Below are positions 1-5,555 of a stretch of DNA of 12,351 bases, piece by piece (within the stretch, counting starts at the first letter, position 1; every line of letters starts with the position of its first letter). Source of the stretch: Terriglobus sp. Its GTDB lineage: Bacteria > Acidobacteriota > Terriglobia > Terriglobales > Acidobacteriaceae. The notes under the pieces were generated by a model that was given only the letters and a program-made list of their open reading frames with translations, was not told the DNA's origin and ran no database searches. Both the position numbers and the translations under genes were made by a program. The stretch lies in the NCBI GenBank assembly GCA_023265355.1, contig JAHFTZ010000020.1:1-12351 (forward strand), given 5' to 3'.

Positions 1-2
1 GG

Positions 3-245
3 GTGGTGAGCATCGTCGGCACAGATGAAGTCAATCTGGAACGCAACCACGTCAGTTGGGCCTCGCCCCTGGGGCGCGCTTTACTGAAGGCGGCAGTAGA
101 CGACGAAGTGGTGCTTCATGCGCCGGGCGGCACGGAGACGCTGACGGTGCTGGAAGTGAAGTACGAGCGCATCGCTGTGGAACCGTTCCGCGTTCCACCT
201 GAGTTTGAGGTCTCGACGAAGCCTGCTGTCGATTCGTTGGGTTAG
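3..245 (+). CDS. GreA/GreB-type transcription elongation factor, C-terminal part (5' end outside window)
   Basis: The reading frame is open from the window edge and gives about 80 residues to a TAG stop. They match the C-terminal FKBP-like domain of GreA/GreB: SIVGTDEVN, then VSWASPLGRALL, then DEVVLHAPGG and a final VLEVKYE strand. In this family the C-terminal domain docks on RNA polymerase beside the secondary channel. The N-terminal coiled coil (missing here) stimulates transcript cleavage in backtracked complexes. GreA and GreB cannot be told apart from this part alone. The tail after VKYE is about 20 residues longer than the domain needs. The true start lies upstream of the window, and the GTG codons at 3 and 6 are internal. 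Confidence 0.85.
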   Translation: MVSIVGTDEVNLERNHVSWASPLGRALLKAAVDDEVVLHAPGGTETLTVLEVKYERIAVEPFRVPPEFEVSTKPAVDSLG

Positions 246-267
246 CTTAGGAAACCTTTATTGCCAC

Positions 268-831
268 TCAGGGCAGACGTGTGGCTGGTATCAGGATCGG
301 ATCCTTAGCGTGCGCTATTCTGCATTGGTTCAACGGAAGTCCGGTCAGTTTGGCACAGGGAATCGGAGTGGCCCGGAGCTGCGCGGTTGAGCTTCTCTCA
401 TCGTTAATGATGGGGTCCTCCGGCAAAGGTCGGGCGGCGACCTTTGCCGGATCCTTGGCCGCAGGGGCCCAGGGATTGCTCATGGCGTATTGCACAGAGA
501 TATGGGAGTCCGCTTTCATCGCCTGGGCCCAACCCACCAGACGTGCAGCGGGACCACGGAACTGATCGACAAGCGGAGGTGCAAACTCCAGGGAGACGCG
601 CGCGGCCTGTTCCGTCTTGTCGTACTGCAGCTGGTGTGAGTACGCGACGGCCAGGAGGTAAGAGCTCATGGCCGACGGCGCCCGCTGCTGACTGCGAGCC
701 AGCATGGTCGCGGCCTGCGTCCAGTTCGAGGCGCGCAGCGCAGTGAGGCCCTGCTGGTAAAGCACCGCAGGATCTGTGGGAGGGGCACTCTGGCCCATCA
801 GCAAGGCCACGACAAAGAGAGACTTGAACAT
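268..831 (-). CDS. Secreted TPR-like hypothetical protein
   Basis: This is a 187-residue protein. Its N-terminus (MFKSLFVVALLMGQSA) looks like a short signal peptide with cleavage near residue 16, so export to the periplasm is expected. Residues about 20-90 look like two to three tetratricopeptide helices: LYQQGLTALRASNWTQA, then a second helix pair with SSYLLAVAYSHQLQYDKTEQA. The C-terminal half is proline-rich and low in recognisable structure, with two cysteines near residues 158 and 169. The start is supported by an ideal Shine-Dalgarno, GGAGGA, three bases before the ATG. The upstream gene on the same strand stops only 9 bases earlier, so the two are almost certainly co-transcribed. TPR modules usually mediate protein-protein contacts. 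No specific partner or function is visible, and I do not recognise the family. Confidence 0.75.
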   Translation of the reverse strand: MFKSLFVVALLMGQSAPPTDPAVLYQQGLTALRASNWTQAATMLARSQQRAPSAMSSYLLAVAYSHQLQYDKTEQAARVSLEFAPPLVDQFRGPAARLVGWAQAMKADSHISVQYAMSNPWAPAAKDPAKVAARPLPEDPIINDERSSTAQLRATPIPCAKLTGLPLNQCRIAHAKDPILIPATRLP

Positions 832-840
832 GCTTCCTCC

Positions 841-1170
841 TCAGGGCAACGGCGACTCGGGTGGCTTCGTGCTTACAGCAGCGGCGGGCCGATCCTCGCG
901 GTAGTCCACCACTTTATTGACGTACATCGCGTATCCGATCAGGCCTATCCCCAGCAGCACAAAGAGCAGGCCCGGAGAGACGCTGGCGAGGTCCGCTTTG
1001 AACCCGGCGAGATCGGCCTTGAAGGTGAAGTCGCCCTTCGCTCCGTCGCGGATGAGCGCGTAGCCCAGGCGCACGGTGAGATAGCCCAGGAAGAAGCAGA
1101 TCGCCTTCAGCAGAAAGAGCAGAAGAAGATTCACGATGACCGCATTGATCGCAGTGGTACCTGAACCCAT
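841..1170 (-). CDS. Small two-helix inner-membrane protein, hypothetical
   Basis: This is a 109-residue protein from the ATG at 1168-1170. I chose it over an in-frame start 49 codons upstream because GGAG sits 7 bases before it and the protein then begins directly with the first hydrophobic helix. The upstream extension is polar and unlike a protein N-terminus. Helix 1 covers about residues 8-38 (long, ending in TVRLGYALI) and helix 2 about residues 70-90 (LLFVLLGIGLIGYAMYV). They are separated by a charged linker containing the near-repeat FKADLAG/FKADLAS. The C-terminus is a short polar tail. It is first in an operon with the secreted TPR-like protein, whose ATG follows 9 bases after this stop. 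The role is unknown, and a small membrane partner for the TPR protein is only an inference. Confidence 0.65.
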   Translation of the reverse strand: MGSGTTAINAVIVNLLLLFLLKAICFFLGYLTVRLGYALIRDGAKGDFTFKADLAGFKADLASVSPGLLFVLLGIGLIGYAMYVNKVVDYREDRPAAAVSTKPPESPLP

Positions 1171-1354
1171 TGAGCCACTCCATGGTCGTGTCCTATTTGT
1201 GATGAATATCCTGTGGTTGGCCAGTATATGCGAAGTTCTACCAGGCGATTCTGTTTTTTGCTGAGTGGAATCGCGATGCATTGGGAGTGAAGTGGCTCTA
1301 GTTAAAGCCTTTACCATTCATCGGCCTGTAACTCCGTCGGTTGATACTCATGCC

Positions 1355-2338
1355 ATGTTCAAACCAGCGGCCCTTTTGATCCTCACTGCTCTCCCGCTTG
1401 CGGCACAGACGAACGTGAAGGCGTCCCCTTCGATCCTTGTGCACGCTCACCGTGGCGGCCGATCCTACCGGCCTGAAAACTCTCTTCCTTCGTTTAAGTA
1501 CGCCATCTCCGTGGGGGCTGATGTGCTCGAGCTAGACCTCGCCGTCACCAGCGACAATGTTCTCGTCGTCTCTCACTCGCCCTATCTCACGCAGCCAGCG
1601 CCGGAGGCTCTCTCCAAAGACCCGCGTATGTCTGCCGCCATCAAGGCTGCCCTGGCGAACGAGCGCCACTGCGATGGTCCTCCCCTGCCGCCGGGTACCT
1701 ACATCCACTCGCTCACACTGGCGCAGCTCAGGCAGTATGACTGCGGCGCGCATGCGCTGCCTGCCTTTCCCAAGCAGGTGGCCGTGCCCCATACCTCTAT
1801 CCCAACCTTCGACGAGGTTCTTGCCCTCGCTCCGCAGGGTTCCTTTCAATTCAATATTGAGACCAAGATCTTTCCCAATCGGCCAGAGATCACGCCTGCT
1901 CCGGAGGCCTTCGTTGCCATGATCGACGAGGCCGTCAGGCGCCATCACCTTCAGTCACGCGTCATCCTGCAGAGCTTCGACTTCCGAACGCTTCATGCTA
2001 TGCGTGTGCTTGATCCGGAGATCCGCCTTTCCGCGCTCTTCGGCCAGCCACAGTACGACGTGATGATGGGTTTGACGGATACCGAGAAGAGCTTCTCCCA
2101 CATCGCACAGGTTGCGGAACTTCGTCCCGGCGACTTCTTCAGCCCGGATGCCAGCCTTGCCACGCCGGACGAAGTAAAGTGGGCACACGCTCACAGCTTC
2201 CAGGTTGCTCCTTACACCGTCAATGACGCGGAAGGCTGGCAGAAGCTGGCGAATGCGCAGGTCGATGGGATTATTACTGACGATCCCGCCGGTCTGCTGC
2301 AATGGCTGCGCGCTCAGAATCCTCCGCTTCATCCCTGA
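1355..2338 (+). CDS. Secreted glycerophosphodiester phosphodiesterase (GDPD family)
   Basis: This is a 327-residue protein with an N-terminal signal sequence (MFKPAALLILTALPLAAQ). It has the GDPD TIM-barrel signature: H30-A-H32-R33-G-G, E41-N42, E59-L-D61 and H74. In the family these supply the metal ligands and the general acid/base pair. A later NIETK strand and a C-terminal PYTVNDAEGWQKLANAQVDG segment ending in TDDPAGLL are also typical. The enzyme hydrolyses deacylated phospholipids to glycerol-3-phosphate and an alcohol, here probably in the periplasm. Compared with compact GDPDs there is an insertion of roughly 60 residues (about 77-140) after H74, with two cysteines. The longer in-frame start 30 codons upstream would bury the signal peptide, so the ATG at 1355 is preferred, although no clear Shine-Dalgarno precedes it. 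It is transcribed divergently from the two-gene operon on its left. Confidence 0.88.
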   Translation: MFKPAALLILTALPLAAQTNVKASPSILVHAHRGGRSYRPENSLPSFKYAISVGADVLELDLAVTSDNVLVVSHSPYLTQPAPEALSKDPRMSAAIKAALANERHCDGPPLPPGTYIHSLTLAQLRQYDCGAHALPAFPKQVAVPHTSIPTFDEVLALAPQGSFQFNIETKIFPNRPEITPAPEAFVAMIDEAVRRHHLQSRVILQSFDFRTLHAMRVLDPEIRLSALFGQPQYDVMMGLTDTEKSFSHIAQVAELRPGDFFSPDASLATPDEVKWAHAHSFQVAPYTVNDAEGWQKLANAQVDGIITDDPAGLLQWLRAQNPPLHP

Positions 2339-2364
2339 TCGCGTACCTACCGTGAGCAGCAGTA

Positions 2365-2411
2365 GAAATAGCCCATAACGCAGCCATCTCGGCCAGATTA
2401 TGGGCTATTTC
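2365..2411 (+). terminator. Hairpin after the GDPD gene, candidate terminator
   Basis: The arms at 2365-2378 and 2398-2411 are a perfect 14-bp inverted repeat (GAAATAGCCCATAA against its complement). The 19-base loop itself can form a short GCC/GGC stem. It begins 27 bases after the phosphodiesterase stop. Only a weak T-rich tail (GTTGTGCTTT) follows, so termination efficiency is uncertain. The CCATAA motif recurs twice in the next 200 bases, so the hairpin could instead belong to the repeat-rich region to its right. Confidence 0.5.
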
Positions 2412-2447
2412 GTTGTGCTTTGATACGGTGAAAATGAACCCAACTAA

Positions 2448-2474
2448 TGGCCACTTGAGACTATAAAGTGGCCA
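2448..2474. repeat. 9-bp inverted repeat TGGCCACTT / AAGTGGCCA
   Basis: Perfect 9-bp arms at 2448-2456 and 2466-2474 are separated by 9 bases. A third partial copy (AAGGCCACTT) lies at 2667-2676. The symmetry fits a protein-binding site, for example a transposase site, better than a terminator, because no T tract follows. Confidence 0.6.
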
Positions 2475-2710
2475 CCATATCTCCCTTGCTGTAATGCCAC
2501 TCTTGGGCATCGCCCGCATTTTTTGCGACCATAAGTTGGCCGAAACATTTCTAACGAACCATAACCTGGGACATTCGTAACCGAGCTCCGCCGATGGAGT
2601 TCTGGATAGGTTTCGACTTTTGTTCAATGAGTGACTTGGCTTGTGGGCGGCAAGGAAAGTAGGCGGAAGGCCACTTTTGCCAAACCTAGATGAGTGCATT
2701 GGCCTGAATG

Positions 2711-2735
2711 GCCAATCGAGCGTGATTCGATTGGC
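2711..2735. repeat. 9-bp inverted repeat GCCAATCGA / TCGATTGGC
   Basis: Perfect arms at 2711-2719 and 2727-2735 flank a 7-base loop. The left arm overlaps a GGCC...GGCC palindrome at 2701-2713. It has no T tract, and its role is unknown. Confidence 0.6.
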
Positions 2736-2780
2736 GGAGATTTACAAGAGCCATTTCCCCCCGAGATGCTCGCGCATCAT

Positions 2781-2792
2781 ACCTCCGGAGGT
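2781..2792. repeat. 12-bp perfect palindrome ACCTCCGGAGGT
   Basis: This is a self-complementary 12-mer just after another short inverted repeat (GATGC-4-GCATC, 2764-2777). It could be an operator-like site or part of the same repeat debris. One strand also resembles a Shine-Dalgarno, but no credible start codon and frame follow it. Confidence 0.45.
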
Positions 2793-3039
2793 GTCCGCTC
2801 TATGACTCATGCCGAGGATCTACCGCTGTGTTTGTTGCACTCGACCGCGTTCATCCCACTCTAGATCCGAACCATCAAACGACACAAAATACTCGAATTT
2901 TCCGTGGTACTCTGACTCAAATATGGAAATGCAAGAGATGGTGACGAGCCTGCGAATGACTCCTAACGGGCGGTGGCCTCCTACCAATGGGCTGAAAAGC
3001 TACAGCCAGCACAATGCTCTGCTGTGCAGCATACGCGCA

Positions 3040-3210
3040 ACCATCATCGCTTTCTTTTTCGGGGCACAGCTTTCTCATCTCGGGATTATCGGAGAGTATC
3101 TCGCACCACTTCATTTCCGTAGAGCGGATCTGCCAACGTATGCTGTTGGTGCTCTTACCGAGTTTATATCTGACTCCATCGCGACGAATTCATTCGGATC
3201 TGGAGCTTAA
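3040..3210 (+). pseudogene. Remnant of a polyprenyl-phosphate glycosyltransferase (GT2) C-terminus
   Basis: In this frame the sequence reads TIIAFFFGAQLSHLGIIGEY and continues LAPLHFRRADLPTYAV. That is the signature end of ArnC/GtrB/DPM1-like glycosyltransferases: a last transmembrane helix, then LG(I/L)(I/L)GEY(I/L)GR, a basic RAxPxY segment and a final V. The intact GT2 at 7817-8803 ends comparably (VGILGIYIGRIYNETKRRPLYVV). Upstream of residue T the frame loses all resemblance to the family and there is no catalytic domain, so the gene appears truncated from the left. The TAA stop overlaps the ATG of the acetyltransferase (TAATG), as in translationally coupled genes. That suggests this was once an intact neighbour in the same operon. 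The identification rests on about 40 residues and is by eye. Confidence 0.5.
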
Positions 3211-3968
3211 TGAGGATGCCGGATACGCTCTGTGACTTTCTCGAATGGGACACCGACTTCTTCGGCGTTCGCATCGCGCGGATCAAGGATGACCATCTCA
3301 CCGCTGGACAAATCAGCCTAATCGAGGACTGGGCACGTGAGGAGGCAATCGACTGTCTCTATTTTTTTTGCAAAGTGGACGATAACGAAAGTATTGTCCT
3401 CGCCGAGCGCATGAACTGTCACCTGGTGGACATCCGACTCGAGTTTGACATGAAGCTTCCATCAAACGGAGTCATATCGGCGCCCACAAGCGGTATACGT
3501 TGTTTCCGGCCCGATGACTTGCCGACGCTTATGAGCCTTGCCTCTACCTCCCACCGCGGTTCCCGCTTTTATTGTGATGGCCGCTTCTCACAGGAGACCT
3601 GCGACCGGTTGTATGCAAAGTGGATCGAACGGAGTTGCATGGGCTACTCCAACCAGGTTTTAGTGGCCGACTTCAACGGAGCCACCGCTGGGTATATCAC
3701 ATGTCATCTGCATGCGGATGGATTGGGAACGCTTGGGCTGCTAAGCGTCTCGGAGCAGGCGCGTGGACATGGACTCGGAGGTGCGCTGATGCGAGAGGGT
3801 ACCCGTTATCTACAAGAGAACGGCTGCGTAGAAGTGAATTTCATTGCACAAGCCAGAAACACTATCGCACTTCGTCTCTACGAAGGATTAGGGTTTCGAA
3901 TGCGGGCGACGAAACTGTGCTACCACAAATGGTTTCCGCGAACTGATCAAATTGACTGCGCGAAATGA
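3210..3968 (+). CDS. wecD: WecD-like dTDP-4-amino-4,6-dideoxy-hexose N-acetyltransferase (GNAT)
   Basis: This is a 252-residue GNAT protein. It opens with CDFLEWDTDFFGVRIARI, the N-terminal subdomain typical of WecD-type sugar acetyltransferases. The GNAT domain occupies about residues 90-245. It has the acetyl-CoA pyrophosphate loop R185-G-H-G-L-G190 after LGLLSVSEQA, and the general-acid tyrosine Y224 in RLYEGLGF. It finishes with YHKWF, also seen in WecD relatives. WecD acetylates dTDP-Fuc4N with acetyl-CoA to give dTDP-Fuc4NAc, the donor for enterobacterial common antigen and some O-antigens. The WecE homologue 386 bases downstream, which makes that substrate, strongly supports the role. 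Two starts are possible. ATG 3210 has GGAG 4 bases upstream and overlaps the preceding stop. ATG 3216 is 10 bases from the same GGAG. Another 4-amino-sugar as substrate cannot be excluded. Confidence 0.8.
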   Translation: MRMPDTLCDFLEWDTDFFGVRIARIKDDHLTAGQISLIEDWAREEAIDCLYFFCKVDDNESIVLAERMNCHLVDIRLEFDMKLPSNGVISAPTSGIRCFRPDDLPTLMSLASTSHRGSRFYCDGRFSQETCDRLYAKWIERSCMGYSNQVLVADFNGATAGYITCHLHADGLGTLGLLSVSEQARGHGLGGALMREGTRYLQENGCVEVNFIAQARNTIALRLYEGLGFRMRATKLCYHKWFPRTDQIDCAK

Positions 3969-4354
3969 GTTTTGACCGGGAGGGACAGGTTCACATACGT
4001 GCTGCTGCTTTTCGTCGATGAAAAGCATGTTCGACTTCCTGGCTCCGCTCATTCTGCTTCGCCGCATCATCCTTTCCGTCTCCGCATGGCGCGAAGAGAG
4101 GCCTCCGAGCAGACGGTCCGTTTCGATCATGCCTCGCAAAGTCGTCGGATACGCCGCATTCTCGATGGGCCTGCGCGATGGAATTACAGCGAAGCGCTAA
4201 CGAACAAATCATTCGCGTGGGTGGAAGCTACCTAACGATTGCACACAAACAGGACGCCGGTGTGGAACGACAAACGTGATTGCTGGAGGCCGCACGATCC
4301 GGAGCGGTTTTTCAGGATGCTACAGTACTCCTCAGCAGCAGTTAGGTCGATTCC
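3969..4354. other. 386-bp gap between wecD and wecE with possible gene remnant
   Basis: No gene here is convincing. One forward frame (4018-4200, 60 codons from ATG) reads like the tail of a larger protein: a hydrophobic start (FLAPLILLRRIIL) and a basic end (RKVVGYAAFSMGLRDG). Such an end resembles the C-termini of some membrane-associated glycosyltransferases, but no Shine-Dalgarno precedes it and the match is weak. Other frames over the same bases show no family resemblance. A near-direct repeat (GAAGC...CTAACGA at about 4191 and 4227) precedes wecE. I see no terminator or clear promoter. Confidence 0.3.
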
Positions 4355-5551
4355 ATGCCCAAGTATCAAATTCCTTTCAATCGGCCTATCCTCACCGGAG
4401 ACGAGCTTCACTATATTGCCGATGCCGTTACCCAAGGACACATCTCCGGAGATGGCGCGTTCACCAAGAAATGCGAAGCTCTCCTCAAAGAGGAATTGAA
4501 CGACGCGGGCATTCTCCTCACCACTTCGTGCACCCATGCGCTGGAAGTAGCGGCGCTGCTCCTCGATATCCGGCCTGGGGACGAATTCATCGTGCCTTCG
4601 TTCACGTTCGTTTCCACGGTGAACGCGTTTGTCCTTCGCGGAGCTAAGCCCGTGTTTGTGGATATCCGCCCCGATACGCTCAATCTCGACGAGAAGCTGG
4701 TTGAGCAGGCAATTACCCCGGCTACCCGGGTCATTGTGCCCGTCCACTACGCGGGGGTCGGTTGTGAAATGGACACACTTATGGGGATCGCCACCAAGCA
4801 CAACCTTAAGGTCGTTGAAGACAATGCTCATGGGCTGTTCGGAAGTTATAAGCGCAAGCCATTAGGAACCTTCGGAGAGCTGGCAACGCAAAGCTTCCAT
4901 GAAACGAAAAATATTGTCTGCGGCGAAGGTGGCGCCCTGGTGATCAATGACCCGTGCTACCTCGAACGGGCGGAAGTTATACGCGAAAAGGGCACTAACC
5001 GAAGCCGTTTCTTCCGCGGCCAGGTGGACAAGTATACGTGGGTGGACATCGGATCGAGCTATCTGCCATCGGACATTCTGGCGGCGTTTCTCTGCGCACA
5101 GCTTGAAAAAAAAGATGTCATCCAGACGTCGCGCGCGCAGATATGGCACCGGTACATGGAAGAACTGAGCGACTGGGCCAGCACCAACAGGATCGGACTT
5201 CCAATAGTTCCCGACGACTGTCAACAAGCATTTCACATGTTCTATCTGCTGATGCCCTCAGCCGAAGTTCGCAAGCATCTCAAAGAGCACCTCGAGGAAC
5301 GTGGGATTCTCGCGGTTTCGCACTATGTGCCGCTTCACAATTCCAAGATGGGACTAGCGTCTGGAGGCTATGAGGGCCAGTGTCCCGTGACGGAAAGGGT
5401 CAGCGAATGTCTTCTTCGTCTGCCGTTCTTCACGGACATGAGTGCAGCAGAGCAGAGCGTTGTCATCTCTGCAGTTCGAGCATTTGAAGTTAGCTCCACT
5501 TATGCCGCCGAGAGTCAATCGCCCGAATACTTTCGTTCAGGGGGTCGATAA
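4355..5551 (+). CDS. wecE: dTDP-4-amino-4,6-dideoxygalactose transaminase (WecE/RffA)
   Basis: This is a 398-residue PLP-dependent enzyme of the DegT/DnrJ/EryC1 family, collinear with E. coli WecE as I remember it. It begins IPFNRPILTGDELHYIADA. It then has CTHALEVAALLLDIRPGDE, PSFTFVSTVNAFVLRGAKP, VIVPVHYAGVGCEMDT, the PLP-site strand VVEDNAHG, SFHETKN with the Schiff-base lysine K185, and IREKGTNRSRFFRGQVDKYT. It ends with LRLPFF near residue 350. WecE transfers the amino group of glutamate to dTDP-4-dehydro-6-deoxy-D-glucose, giving dTDP-Fuc4N. It acts in the cytoplasm just before WecD. The C-terminus runs about 20 residues past the family's usual end. The Shine-Dalgarno is weak (AGGT 8 bases upstream). 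The next gene begins 4 bases after the stop, so the two are co-transcribed. Confidence in the family and reaction is high. That Fuc4N is the product depends on the strong match to WecE over ArnB or FdtB. Confidence 0.92.
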   Translation: MPKYQIPFNRPILTGDELHYIADAVTQGHISGDGAFTKKCEALLKEELNDAGILLTTSCTHALEVAALLLDIRPGDEFIVPSFTFVSTVNAFVLRGAKPVFVDIRPDTLNLDEKLVEQAITPATRVIVPVHYAGVGCEMDTLMGIATKHNLKVVEDNAHGLFGSYKRKPLGTFGELATQSFHETKNIVCGEGGALVINDPCYLERAEVIREKGTNRSRFFRGQVDKYTWVDIGSSYLPSDILAAFLCAQLEKKDVIQTSRAQIWHRYMEELSDWASTNRIGLPIVPDDCQQAFHMFYLLMPSAEVRKHLKEHLEERGILAVSHYVPLHNSKMGLASGGYEGQCPVTERVSECLLRLPFFTDMSAAEQSVVISAVRAFEVSSTYAAESQSPEYFRSGGR

Positions 5552-5555
5552 AAGC

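Larger units (their letters stand above)
2420..2800. mobile_element. Repeat-rich gap, possible remnant of an insertion sequence end
   Basis: No convincing gene lies in this stretch. It contains spaced copies of a GGCCA-centred motif in both orientations (TGGCCACTT at 2448, AAGTGGCCA at 2466, GTTGGCCG near 2535, AAGGCCACTT at 2667). CCATAA motifs occur near 2530 and 2560, and there are several palindromes. Multiple short terminal repeats spread over 100-250 bases are typical of IS21-family ends, and the overall look recalls such an end. No transposase fragment is recognisable and no target-site duplication was found, so this is only a hypothesis. Confidence 0.3.

Noticed and set aside
2274..2699. 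Leftward frame of 141 codons across the end of the phosphodiesterase gene
   Set aside because: It runs through the hairpin and into an established gene on the other strand, and no transposase or other domain is recognisable.
4232..4831. Leftward frame of 199 codons overlapping wecE
   Set aside because: It lies antisense to the highly conserved wecE and has no family resemblance or ribosome binding site.
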